Origin: Geobacter sp. UBA6151
GTDB taxonomy: Bacteria; Desulfobacterota; Desulfuromonadia; Geobacterales; Pseudopelobacteraceae
Assembly (NCBI GenBank): GCA_002423105.1
Contig: DIUT01000060.1
Coordinates: 1 to 64,000, forward strand
Reading direction: 5' to 3'
DNA: 64,000 nt
In this document: positions 32,353 to 41,688 of the stretch, one piece after another
Layout: each line of letters begins with the position of its first letter
How positions within the stretch are numbered: position 1 is the first letter of the stretch
Translations under genes and position numbers: made by a program
Notes under the pieces: generated by a model
What the model was told of the DNA's origin: nothing
Database searches by the model: none
The model's input: only the letters and a program-made list of their open reading frames with translations

Positions 32353-34356
32353 TTACTTGAACAGGTAGTAGCCGATGATGACCACCACGCCAAAGGCCAT
32401 GGTCCATGCATAACTGTACACCTGACCTGTTTGCAGGTACCGGACTACACCACCAAACGCCATGACCACATGGGCAACACCATTAACAAGTCCGTCAATA
32501 ACCACGACGTCAAAGCCTCTCCACAGGAAACGACCTAGCGTTTTGCACGGATTAACAATCACAAAATCATACAACTCATCAATATACCACTTGTTATATA
32601 CAGCCCGATGAAGCCCGGGAAAAGTCGCGGTAAACTTTGCTGGAAGCGTCGGATTTACCAGATAGAGGAATGCAGCAATGGAAATACCAATTAAAGCGAT
32701 AACCACCGACGTTCCCATCAGACCCCATTCCAGTGCATGACTGTGGTGAGCAGTATGGGCGTGTGCTGCCATATAAGCGTTGGCATTGGCAAACACTGGG
32801 TGCAGGTAATGCTCAAGATAGTTGGGAATACCGCCAAACACATCGCCTATCAGCTTGGGAATACCGACATAGCCGCCAACAATTGACAATGCAGCCAGAA
32901 CAATCAATGGAATAACAATAACCATGGGCGATTCATGCAGATATTTTTCTGCCCCGGCCTTGATACGGGTTTCACCAAAAAAGGTCATGAAAACAAGTCT
33001 GAACATATAGAATGCTGTAAGTCCTGCGGCTACAGCGCCCATTGCCCAGAGGAAGGTATTCAGTCCGCCATGCAGCGGGTTGGCAAATGCCTGCCAGAGA
33101 ATTTCATCCTTGGAGAAGAAGCCGGAGAATCCTGGAATACCGGCTATGGCAATTGTTGCAATCAGGAAGGTCAGGAAGGTCAGCGGCATATACTTTTTTA
33201 GCCCCCCCATATTACGCATGTCCTGGGCATCATCATGGGAGTGGACGTGATGCAGTGCACCATGCATTGAATGAATAACCGCACCCGAACCAAGGAACAG
33301 GCAGGCTTTGAAGAATGCGTGGGTCATCAGGTGGAATACGCCAGCCGTAAAAGCGCCAACGCCCATGGCCAGCACCATGTAGCCGAGCTGCGATACGGTA
33401 GAATAGGCAAGAACACGTTTTATATCATTCTGGGCAGTACCGATAGTTGCAGCAAACAGCGCAGTACAGGCGCCAACAACCGCCACAACGACCATGGTTT
33501 CCGGCGCGCGAACGAAGATATAACTCATTCTGCCAATCATGTAGACGCCAGCTGTAACCATGGTAGCAGCATGAATCAGGGCTGAAACCGGAGTAGGGCC
33601 TTCCATTGCGTCAGGCAACCAAGTGTACAGTGGAATCTGAGCTGATTTTCCGGTAGCTCCGAGAAAGAAACAAAGAGTTATGAAGGTAACTATGCCGCCT
33701 GTTGGCAACAGATGTGCACTGTTTGACAATTCAGTAAACTGAACAGTCCAAACATTATGGTTTTGCCCCAAGTACCAGAAGAGACCGAAAATACCCAACA
33801 AAAATCCGAAATCGCCAACACGGTTCATGACAAATGCCTTCTTGCCCGCGTCGCCAGCTGATTTCTTTTTAAAGTAGTAGCCAATCAACAGATAAGAGCA
33901 GAGACCAACGCCTTCCCAGCCGACAAACATGAGAAGCAGGTTGTTACCAAGCACCAACAGCAGCATGGAAAATATAAAGAGATTGAGGTACGCAAAGAAA
34001 CGATAGAAACCATCTTCGCCGTGCATGTATCCAATTGAATAGATATGGATCAAGAAGCCGATACCAGTGACTATCAGAATCATCAAGCAGGACAGTGGAT
34101 CAATAAGAAATGCGATGTCTGCATTGAAGTTTCCGGCAGTGATCCAGGAAAATATCTTAACATCAACAACCCGCTTGTCTGCAGGCAGTGAGATTAACCC
34201 CAGAAAAGTTTTACACGATACAATAAATGATCCAAACACTGCAAGTGATGCAATACCGCCAATCACTGTCTCATTTTTAATTTTCTTCCCCAACAGACCG
34301 TTAATTAGAAATCCGATGAGTGGAAACAAGGGAATCAGCCACACGTTGTCAAACAT
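32353..34356 (-). CDS. nuoL: NADH-quinone oxidoreductase subunit L
   Basis: Largest antiporter-like subunit, 667 aa, with the lateral amphipathic helix near the C terminus that spans the membrane arm. Conserved: WEGVGLCSYLLIGYYF, KSAQIPLYTWLPDAMEGPTPVSALIHAATMVTAG broken here into motif positions ~225-258, and YSTVSQLGYMVLAMG. A His-rich stretch (AAHAHTAHHSHALEWG, about 540) sits in a loop. 60 bases follow nuoK. Confidence 0.96.
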   Translation of the reverse strand: MFDNVWLIPLFPLIGFLINGLLGKKIKNETVIGGIASLAVFGSFIVSCKTFLGLISLPADKRVVDVKIFSWITAGNFNADIAFLIDPLSCLMILIVTGIGFLIHIYSIGYMHGEDGFYRFFAYLNLFIFSMLLLVLGNNLLLMFVGWEGVGLCSYLLIGYYFKKKSAGDAGKKAFVMNRVGDFGFLLGIFGLFWYLGQNHNVWTVQFTELSNSAHLLPTGGIVTFITLCFFLGATGKSAQIPLYTWLPDAMEGPTPVSALIHAATMVTAGVYMIGRMSYIFVRAPETMVVVAVVGACTALFAATIGTAQNDIKRVLAYSTVSQLGYMVLAMGVGAFTAGVFHLMTHAFFKACLFLGSGAVIHSMHGALHHVHSHDDAQDMRNMGGLKKYMPLTFLTFLIATIAIAGIPGFSGFFSKDEILWQAFANPLHGGLNTFLWAMGAVAAGLTAFYMFRLVFMTFFGETRIKAGAEKYLHESPMVIVIPLIVLAALSIVGGYVGIPKLIGDVFGGIPNYLEHYLHPVFANANAYMAAHAHTAHHSHALEWGLMGTSVVIALIGISIAAFLYLVNPTLPAKFTATFPGLHRAVYNKWYIDELYDFVIVNPCKTLGRFLWRGFDVVVIDGLVNGVAHVVMAFGGVVRYLQTGQVYSYAWTMAFGVVVIIGYYLFK

Positions 34357-34416
34357 TGAGATGCTCCTTTATTCGTCTTTTCCTGTCAGTTTGTCAGTAC
34401 GTTCCGGCCAGGTCGA

Positions 34417-34719
34417 TTACCATTTCATAAGGCTTGCATCATCAGCATCAATGGATTCACGATTATTGAAGAAGGCAATGAACATGGCCAGTCCGACAGC
34501 AGCTTCGGCTGCTGCAACGGTCATGATAAAAAAGACAAACACCTGTCCATCAAGATTGCCAAGATGCCGCGACAGCGCAACAAATGTCAGGTTGACTGCG
34601 TTAAGCATCAATTCAATACACATAAACATCACAATAATGTTCCTGCGTACGAGTACTCCGATGGTGCCTATGGAAAAAAGAACCGCACTCAGGATCAGAT
34701 AATTCGACAGGTTGTCCAT
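34417..34719 (-). CDS. nuoK: NADH-quinone oxidoreductase subunit K
   Basis: 100 aa, three helices, with the two conserved membrane glutamates (MCIELMLNAVNL and AAAEAAVGLAMF) involved in proton transfer along the membrane arm. 12 bases after nuoJ. Confidence 0.96.
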   Translation of the reverse strand: MDNLSNYLILSAVLFSIGTIGVLVRRNIIVMFMCIELMLNAVNLTFVALSRHLGNLDGQVFVFFIMTVAAAEAAVGLAMFIAFFNNRESIDADDASLMKW

Positions 34720-34731
34720 AATAATAAACCC

Positions 34732-35253
34732 CTAGGAAAGATTTCTTTTCGCCAGAATAACTGCGCCGACAATTGCCGCAAGAAGCAAGATCGAGGTAAT
34801 TTCAAAAGGAAGAATAAATTCGGTGAACATCACCGCACCGATCAACTCCGTGTGGCCAACCTGATGAATAATGTTCGGCGTAATCTGGCCAGGCAAATCA
34901 GACACTTTACCTCTGGCAAGAAATGATCCTGCTGTGAGCAGCGTTATGATACCGACAACAATCCCCAGCGGCACATTGTGAAAGGATTTTTTATTGGCAT
35001 CTGCCCTGATATTCAGCAACATTATGGTAAATACAATCAGGACCATGATTGCGCCAGCATAGACAATAACCTGAATGGCTGCCATGAACGGCGCTTCAAG
35101 CATGGCGTAAAAAGTTGCCAGACAGAAAAAAGTCAGAATCAATGACAAGGCGCTGTTGATCGGGTTTTTGCAGGTAACCACCAGCAGAGCCGAAACAACT
35201 GCCACAACACTGACTATGGTAAAGAAGATGGTTGAGATGTCCATGTACTGCAC
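34732..35253 (-). CDS. nuoJ: NADH-quinone oxidoreductase subunit J
   Basis: 173 aa, five helices. Third helix carries the conserved VIVYAGAIMVLIVFTIMLL stretch whose pi-bulge shifts during turnover. The soluble loop after helix 4 is typical. Four bases separate it from nuoI, implying translational coupling. Confidence 0.96.
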   Translation of the reverse strand: MQYMDISTIFFTIVSVVAVVSALLVVTCKNPINSALSLILTFFCLATFYAMLEAPFMAAIQVIVYAGAIMVLIVFTIMLLNIRADANKKSFHNVPLGIVVGIITLLTAGSFLARGKVSDLPGQITPNIIHQVGHTELIGAVMFTEFILPFEITSILLLAAIVGAVILAKRNLS

Positions 35254-35257
35254 TCCT

Positions 35258-35665
35258 TTATTTCTTTTCTAAGAGTCGTTCCTTGGTAAACACAAAGTCT
35301 TCCCTGCGATAGTTGGCAAGTTCAAACTCACCCGTCATCTTGAGTGCGTCTACCGGACAGGCCTCAACACAATATCCACAGAATATACAACGGAGCATAT
35401 CAATTTCATATACCGCCGCAAATTTATCGTGGTTCGCATCTTCGCCAGCCTCAACAGTGATACATTTGGCTGGACAGACGGTCGGACACAAATAACAAGC
35501 AACACACTTTGCACGGTTATGGGAAACTTTAAGTCCATGCAATCCACGGAAACGCTCCGCCACCTTGGGGCGTTCTTCCGGGTACTGTAGCGTTATCGGT
35601 TTTTTGAAGAGATGCCCCAGGGTTATCTTCATTCCTTGCATGATCGGTGTAAACGGATTCGGCAT
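35258..35665 (-). CDS. nuoI: NADH-quinone oxidoreductase subunit I
   Basis: Carries clusters N6a and N6b that feed N2. 135 aa with two 4Fe-4S motifs, CVACYLCPTVCPAKC (about 55) and CIFCGYCVEACPVDA (about 90), and the N-terminal amphipathic segment TLGHLFKKPITLQYPEE. Somewhat shorter at the C terminus than the E. coli subunit. Confidence 0.95.
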   Translation of the reverse strand: MPNPFTPIMQGMKITLGHLFKKPITLQYPEERPKVAERFRGLHGLKVSHNRAKCVACYLCPTVCPAKCITVEAGEDANHDKFAAVYEIDMLRCIFCGYCVEACPVDALKMTGEFELANYRREDFVFTKERLLEKK

Positions 35666-35714
35666 GACTTCTTCCTTTAGATCGTTAGTTCGTTATCAGA
35701 CTGCGTGAACCAAG

Positions 35715-36797
35715 TTATCCGAAAAATGTGTTGAACCCCATGAATCCAGCAATACCAGTCAACACAATGAGTGCCAAAGAGGTGGGCAGCAGTACTTTCC
35801 AGCCAAGGGTCATCAACTGGTCATAGCGGTAGCGGGGTACCGTTGCCCTGATCCACATGGTAACAAACATCAAAAAGTAAACCTTGGCAATAAAGTACAA
35901 CGGCGAGAGGAGCGGCATGGTTCTGCTGAATGGTCCATCCCAACCGCCAAGGAACATGGTGGCGGTAATCGCGCAAACTGTTACCATGTTTGCATATTCC
36001 GCCATGAAGAACATGGCATACTTCATGGATGAATACTCGGTACAGAATCCTGAAACCAACTCAGTTTCTGCCTCAGGCATATCAAACGGAGTACGGTTGA
36101 TTTCAGCAAGGGCGCAGACATAGAAAAGCAAGCCTGCAACAAAGGTCATCGGGCTACTCCAGATAAACCATCTGAAACCTTCCTGCGCTTTTACAATCTC
36201 CTGGAGTGAGAGCGAACCAACGAGCATGAACACCGGAATGATAGCCAAGCCTGCTGCAAGCTCATAGGAAACCATTTGTGCGGAAGCGCGCAGTCCACCA
36301 AGAAGTGAATATTTGCTGTTTGACGCCCATCCGGCAAGAACGATTCCGTACACACCCAAGGACGCCATGGCAAGCACATAAAGTACCCCAACATTGAGGT
36401 CAACGACCTTGCCCATGTCGGTATCGTAGTACGCAGCAATCTGCAGCGGCACCTTGTATCCCATGACTTCAATAGTGCTACCAAATGGGACCGCGGCAAA
36501 CGTTAGAAACGCAGGAACCAGCGCCACCAGAGGAGCAACCAGAAATGCAAACTTGCTTGACTCGGCAGGTATGATTTCTTCCTTAAAGAACAGCTTCAGT
36601 CCATCGGCAATCGGCTGTAAAAGTCCCATCGGTCCAACCCGGTTGGGTCCAATACGCACCTGCATATGACCGATGATCTTGCGTTCGGCATAGGTTGCGT
36701 ATGCGACGGTCAGCAGCACAAAAACGAACGCGACCAGTACTTTCGCCACCATGGCGATGTAATAGTACAACGGCAGTCCAAGAATCACGTTGTCCAT
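35715..36797 (-). CDS. nuoH: NADH-quinone oxidoreductase subunit H
   Basis: Quinone-chamber subunit, 360 aa, eight helices. Conserved: YAERKIIGHMQVRIGPNRVGP, EINRTPFDMPEAETELVSGF with the acidic residues of the E-channel, and LFFMAEYANM-like FFMAEYANMV. Separated from nuoG by 46 bases. Confidence 0.97.
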   Translation of the reverse strand: MDNVILGLPLYYYIAMVAKVLVAFVFVLLTVAYATYAERKIIGHMQVRIGPNRVGPMGLLQPIADGLKLFFKEEIIPAESSKFAFLVAPLVALVPAFLTFAAVPFGSTIEVMGYKVPLQIAAYYDTDMGKVVDLNVGVLYVLAMASLGVYGIVLAGWASNSKYSLLGGLRASAQMVSYELAAGLAIIPVFMLVGSLSLQEIVKAQEGFRWFIWSSPMTFVAGLLFYVCALAEINRTPFDMPEAETELVSGFCTEYSSMKYAMFFMAEYANMVTVCAITATMFLGGWDGPFSRTMPLLSPLYFIAKVYFLMFVTMWIRATVPRYRYDQLMTLGWKVLLPTSLALIVLTGIAGFMGFNTFFG

Positions 36798-36843
36798 CGT
36801 TCCCTCTTTCGTTCTCTGATAGCGTTAGGAGTCCTGAAACTCG

Positions 36844-39303
36844 TTACTTCGAAATCGTCACGCTGGTGACTGCTGCGCCGGACCATATCTGATTAATCGG
36901 GTTTCCGGCAAAATGATAGGGGCTGAACACGATACCTTCAGACATCCGCGGTGAAACCCGTGCCTTCAGCCTGACAGTGCCGGATGCTGTTGACACTGCT
37001 ACTTCATCATTATCCACTATCTTCATCCTGGCTGCATCAGAACGTGATATCTCCAGGTAGCCTTCCGGGCAAACCGATAGCGGACCTTCGCCAAACTGTG
37101 AAAGAGTGCCGCAATGGTAGAGAGCGGCACCAACAAGCAATGCCAACTTGCCTGTTTCAACCACCGACACCGAACATTTGGGCAGCACAAGCTGTGAACT
37201 TACGGAAGCTGGCACAAAAGCGCCCTCTGTAGATAGAGATGCATAGGATAGAACCGCATATGCCGGAATTTCAACAAACGCATCCGCAGGAGTTGCCGGA
37301 GCCTGACCACCCAGAATACGGATGAGATCACCGTACATCTTGAATTCCGGACGACTCTGAGCAACTGGCGAAATCACCGGCTGCACCTTCTGTACCCGGC
37401 GATCAGTAGCGGTAAAGGTACCTTCCTTCTCAGCATATGAACAAACCGGTAGCACAACATCGGCCTGTTTGGCTGTTTCGGTCAGAAACAGGTCGGCAAC
37501 AACCAAGAATTCCACATTCTGCAATGCTTCCCTGACGTTGGTCTGGTTCGGATAGGACACCAACGGGTTCTCGCCAGCAATCAACAGCGTCTTAATACTG
37601 CCGGAAACGCAACCGTCAAGTATTGCGCGCGCATCCAGGCCACCGGTAGCAGGTACAAATCCCACATCAACAGCGCCTTGGCTGTTGTTCTTTTCCTGCA
37701 GAACCAATAAACCAGACCCTTCTTTACCAAGTTTGCCAGCCAGTATAGCCAAGTTGGCAACAGCATGGGCCACCTGCGCATCCTGCACAGGATAGGCAAG
37801 GCCAGTGGGGAATACAATCAGCGCTTTATCGGCTGCTGCGTAATCACGGGCCATTTGTCGAATTGCTTCAGCATTGACACCACACTGGTCAGCAACCTGC
37901 TCGGGGGCAAATCCAGCCAGTCCAGCACAAAGTTCAGTGTAACCTGTAATTGCTACCGCACCGCTTGCAAGATTCTCGTCAATCAGCACCTTGGCCATGG
38001 CATTCAACAAAGTAACTTCGGTTCCTGGGGCATGTACAAGCACTGTAGCGCCAGGCAGTTTACCAAGTTTTCCACGTTTATCGGACAAAATGTGGAGTTT
38101 AACTCCCTTGTTCTTGACTGCCATATTAATTTCAAATCCTACTACTGGGTGAGTTTCATAGGCATCACTCTTCACCACAAGCAACAGGTCACTTTTCTGA
38201 ATATCGAGAATGGTGGAAGGGGCAGCTGCAACGCCGAAGCTCTTGGCAAGACCAGCTGTCAGCGCAGCATGGCCGTAACCGGCGGAATGATCAATATTGG
38301 GGCTGCCAACCTCCTTGATCATTAACTGCTTCAGCAACAGCAACTCTTCATTCGTCATCCGGGGAGTGGCCAGTGCAGCGGCAGCAGTACCAGCAGACTT
38401 CAGTCTGGCAGCAACCAGTTCTAAAGCTTCATCCCAGCCAGCCTCAACCAGTTCGCCATTCTTACGAATTAACGGACTCTTCAGACGCTTGTCGGAATTG
38501 ATAAACTGATAACCGAAACGACCGCGTACACAGAGTTGACCATTGTGGAATCCCTGGTTCTCATCATAGACAGTGGTCAGCACCTTGTTGTCTTTCACGC
38601 CAAGGGTCAGACTGCAACCGGTACCACAGTACCCGCAGACGGAAGACTTTTTCTGGAGTGCCCAGAAGCGAGCTTTAAACTTGAATGGACGAGCCAGCAG
38701 TGCTCCAACAGGGCAAACGGATATACAGGACCCACAGAACTCGCAGTTCAAAGGACCGTCAAATTCAGTACCGATTTTCGTTTCAATGCCACGATTCATG
38801 AAGGTCAACGCGCCACGTGACACTATTTCATCACATATCCGAACACACTTTCCGCACAGAACACAGCGATTCTGGTCACGCTCAATCAGCGGGTTGTTAT
38901 AATCGATCTCATGGTGAAACTTCTCATCAGACAGACGATTGACATTCACCTTGTGATCATAGGCCAGGTTCTGTAATTCACAGTCGCCACCTTTGTCACA
39001 GACCGGGCAGTCCAGTGGATGATTGAGCATCAACAGTTCCAGCACCAGTTTGCGAGCCTTTTCAACCGATTCAGTTGTGCTGCGAACAATCATCCCTTCC
39101 GTGACCGGCGTCGTACAGGCAGGAATCAGGCGCCCCTTCATCTGCTCAACTTCAACCAGACACATCCGGCAGGCACCAAACGGCTTCAGTTTCTTGTCGT
39201 GACACAGGATCGGTATATTGACACCGGCAACCTTGGCAGCGTCAAAAATGGTTGCGTTCTTTTCAACCGTAACCTGTTTGTCGTCTATCGTCAGAGTGAC
39301 CAT
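36844..39303 (-). CDS. nuoG: NADH-quinone oxidoreductase subunit G
   Basis: 819 aa. N-terminal 2Fe-2S domain (CHDKKLKPFGACRMCLVEV), the His-ligated cluster motif HPLDCPVCDKGGDCELQ, two further 4Fe-4S sites (CVLCGKCVRICDE, CEFCGSCISVCPVGAL), then a molybdopterin-oxidoreductase-like domain beginning CGYCGTGCSLTLG. The catalytic molybdenum site of true dehydrogenases is not expected to be used. Length is in the range for this group. Confidence 0.95.
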   Translation of the reverse strand: MVTLTIDDKQVTVEKNATIFDAAKVAGVNIPILCHDKKLKPFGACRMCLVEVEQMKGRLIPACTTPVTEGMIVRSTTESVEKARKLVLELLMLNHPLDCPVCDKGGDCELQNLAYDHKVNVNRLSDEKFHHEIDYNNPLIERDQNRCVLCGKCVRICDEIVSRGALTFMNRGIETKIGTEFDGPLNCEFCGSCISVCPVGALLARPFKFKARFWALQKKSSVCGYCGTGCSLTLGVKDNKVLTTVYDENQGFHNGQLCVRGRFGYQFINSDKRLKSPLIRKNGELVEAGWDEALELVAARLKSAGTAAAALATPRMTNEELLLLKQLMIKEVGSPNIDHSAGYGHAALTAGLAKSFGVAAAPSTILDIQKSDLLLVVKSDAYETHPVVGFEINMAVKNKGVKLHILSDKRGKLGKLPGATVLVHAPGTEVTLLNAMAKVLIDENLASGAVAITGYTELCAGLAGFAPEQVADQCGVNAEAIRQMARDYAAADKALIVFPTGLAYPVQDAQVAHAVANLAILAGKLGKEGSGLLVLQEKNNSQGAVDVGFVPATGGLDARAILDGCVSGSIKTLLIAGENPLVSYPNQTNVREALQNVEFLVVADLFLTETAKQADVVLPVCSYAEKEGTFTATDRRVQKVQPVISPVAQSRPEFKMYGDLIRILGGQAPATPADAFVEIPAYAVLSYASLSTEGAFVPASVSSQLVLPKCSVSVVETGKLALLVGAALYHCGTLSQFGEGPLSVCPEGYLEISRSDAARMKIVDNDEVAVSTASGTVRLKARVSPRMSEGIVFSPYHFAGNPINQIWSGAAVTSVTISK

Positions 39304-39340
39304 CTAAAACCTCGATTACTAGAGTTGACTCGGTGCGTTA

Positions 39341-41113
39341 CTATTCAATCGCCATAAAACGGCAGGCGTCATAACAAGACTTGCACTTGGTGCACTTCTC
39401 TTTATCCAGATAGGCAATTTCGCCTTTTTCCCAGACGATTGCATCAACCGGGCACGCTTTTTTGCAGGCACCGCACTTGACGCATTTTTCTTCAACAACT
39501 TCCCATATCAGCAGCTCTTTGCAGCAGTTTGATGGGCAGCGTTTGGCCGTTATGTGCGCTTCGTACTCTTCCCTGAAATAACGGATCGTTGAAAGCACCG
39601 GGTTTGGAGCTGTCTGACCAAGACCACACAAAGAAGCCTGTTTGATGGTGGCACCCAGTTCTAACAGCTTTTCAATGTCACCGTCACGACCGTTACCTTC
39701 GGTAATTCTGATCAGGATGTCCAGCATCGCCTTCAGTCCGATGCGGCAGGGCACACACTTTCCACAGGACTCCATCCGGGTAAAATTCAGAAAGAATTTT
39801 GACACATCCACCATGCAGGTGGTTTCATCCATGACCACAAGTCCACCGGAACCCATCATGGCACCGGCCTTGATAAGGGAATCATAGTCAACCGGTGTAT
39901 CAAGAATTTCAGCGGGGATACAACCACCGGAAGGACCACCGGCCTGGACCGCTTTAAACTTGCGGTTATTCAGAATACCGCCGCAGACGTCGTATATAAC
40001 TTCACGCACCTTCATACCGGCAGGCACTTCCACCAAGCCAGTATGCTTGACCTTGCCGGTTACGGCGAATATCTTGGTTCCCTTGGTGGTCTCGGTACCG
40101 ATGGCAGCATACCACTCCGCACCATTATTGATGATATGACGAACGTTGGCGAATGTTTCAACGTTGTTGATGTTTGAAGGATGCTGCCAGAGACCTTTGA
40201 CTGCCGGAAAGGGTGGACGTGGACGGGGCATGCCGCGTTCACCTTCAATGGATGCCATCAACGCAGTTTCTTCACCGCAGACAAATGCGCCAGCCCCCTT
40301 TTTGATCCGCATCTCATACTCAAAACCAAGGCCCATGCAGTTTTTGCCCAGATATCCTTTTTCATAGCAGGTATCAATGGCTTTCTGCAGACGCTCAATA
40401 GCCAGCGGATATTCTGCACGGACGTACACATATCCGAACGTGGCACCGATGGCATAACCGGCAATCATCATCCCTTCAATAATGCAGTAGGGGTCACCTT
40501 CCAGGATCGAGCGGTCCATGAACGCACCAGGATCGCCCTCGTCAGCGTTACAGATGATATATTTGTGATGGCCTGGAGAAGCTGCGCAGAAAGACCATTT
40601 CATACCGGTGGGAAAACCGCCGCCACCACGACCGCGCAGTCCGGATTTTTTTACCTCTTCGATCACTTCAGAAGGCTTCATTGACTTTACAGACTTTTCA
40701 ATGGCCTTGAAGCCATCCTGCTCAAGATATGCGTCCAGCGATTCTGCATCGATATGTCCGCAACCAGACATGACGATCCGGCGCTGTGCATCAACAAACT
40801 TGTTATAGTATGGTTTGGCCTTACGCTTCTCCAACGGCTCACCGGCAATAATATGCTCTTCAACCAGCTTTGCCACTTCTTCCGGCATAACAAAGTCATA
40901 GGTGGTGCAGCCCTTGTCATCAATAATATCAACCAGCACATCGTTGGCGCAAAGCCCACGGCAGCCGGTCTTGATGATATCGCAGCGTTTGCCAACTGTA
41001 GCGGTAATCCCTTTTTCTGCGAGAACCCGGTTGAACTCGGCTTCAACTTTCTTGGCTCCGGCGGAGATACCGCCCGTCCCCTGGCAGATCAAAATCTTGG
41101 TTGCTTCAGCCAT
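39341..41113 (-). CDS. nuoF: NADH-quinone oxidoreductase subunit F, extended (HndC-like) form
   Basis: NADH-oxidising, FMN-binding subunit. 590 aa from ATG 41113; E. coli NuoF has ~445. The extra parts are an N-terminal thioredoxin-like 2Fe-2S domain (about 1-115; CDIIKTGCRGLCAND) and a C-terminal 2x4Fe-4S ferredoxin (CVKCGACKKACPVDA, CTKCKSCYDACRF). The core has GRGGGGFPTGMKW (NADH), CNADEGDPGAFMDR (FMN) and ESCGKCVPCRIG (N3 cluster). This domain set is known from HndC/HoxF-type bifurcating enzymes, so ferredoxin may also be a redox partner. Confidence 0.95.
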   Translation of the reverse strand: MAEATKILICQGTGGISAGAKKVEAEFNRVLAEKGITATVGKRCDIIKTGCRGLCANDVLVDIIDDKGCTTYDFVMPEEVAKLVEEHIIAGEPLEKRKAKPYYNKFVDAQRRIVMSGCGHIDAESLDAYLEQDGFKAIEKSVKSMKPSEVIEEVKKSGLRGRGGGGFPTGMKWSFCAASPGHHKYIICNADEGDPGAFMDRSILEGDPYCIIEGMMIAGYAIGATFGYVYVRAEYPLAIERLQKAIDTCYEKGYLGKNCMGLGFEYEMRIKKGAGAFVCGEETALMASIEGERGMPRPRPPFPAVKGLWQHPSNINNVETFANVRHIINNGAEWYAAIGTETTKGTKIFAVTGKVKHTGLVEVPAGMKVREVIYDVCGGILNNRKFKAVQAGGPSGGCIPAEILDTPVDYDSLIKAGAMMGSGGLVVMDETTCMVDVSKFFLNFTRMESCGKCVPCRIGLKAMLDILIRITEGNGRDGDIEKLLELGATIKQASLCGLGQTAPNPVLSTIRYFREEYEAHITAKRCPSNCCKELLIWEVVEEKCVKCGACKKACPVDAIVWEKGEIAYLDKEKCTKCKSCYDACRFMAIE

Positions 41114-41144
41114 GTTTTTTTGTCCCCTGACGAACGTCCCGAAC

Positions 41145-41660
41145 CTACATCGGGAGCGAAGAATATTCCTTGATAATCTCGTCAACCCGCTGAACCGTCA
41201 TTTTGCCATAGGTTTCGTCATTCACCATAGCAAGCGGTGCCATACCACAGGCGCCCAGACAGGCCACCAACTCAAAGGTAAAGCGTTTGTCGGCAGATGT
41301 TTCTGCGTGTCCTATACCGAGACGCTCAAAGAAGGTCTCACGAATGCGCTCTGCACCCAAAACGTGACAGGCTGTCCCCATACAGACCCTGATGATGAAC
41401 TTACCCCGTGGCTTCAGGTGAAACTGGGCGTAGAAAGTAAGCACACCATAAATCTGGCTGGGATAGACATTCAACCGCTCGGCCACATAATCAACTGTGA
41501 TCTTGGGCACATAACCGTAATCATCCTGAATACCTTGCAGTATCGGCATCAGGTTGCCGGGAATGTCCTTGTATTTTTCGATAACCTTATCTGCAATTGC
41601 CAGATCTATTACAGGCTCTTCCATTTCGGTTTCTTCATTGACAGCAACCGCTTCACTCAT
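41145..41660 (-). CDS. nuoE: NADH-quinone oxidoreductase subunit E
   Basis: 171-aa thioredoxin-fold subunit with the N1a 2Fe-2S cluster ligands in RVCMGTACHVLG and LVACLGACGMAPLAMVN. Works next to NuoF. An acidic N-terminal extension (EAVAVNEETEMEEP) precedes the fold. 31 bases before nuoF. Confidence 0.96.
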   Translation of the reverse strand: MSEAVAVNEETEMEEPVIDLAIADKVIEKYKDIPGNLMPILQGIQDDYGYVPKITVDYVAERLNVYPSQIYGVLTFYAQFHLKPRGKFIIRVCMGTACHVLGAERIRETFFERLGIGHAETSADKRFTFELVACLGACGMAPLAMVNDETYGKMTVQRVDEIIKEYSSLPM

Positions 41661-41688
41661 CGGCAGCGTCTCCTTTTCCGGTCTCGGG

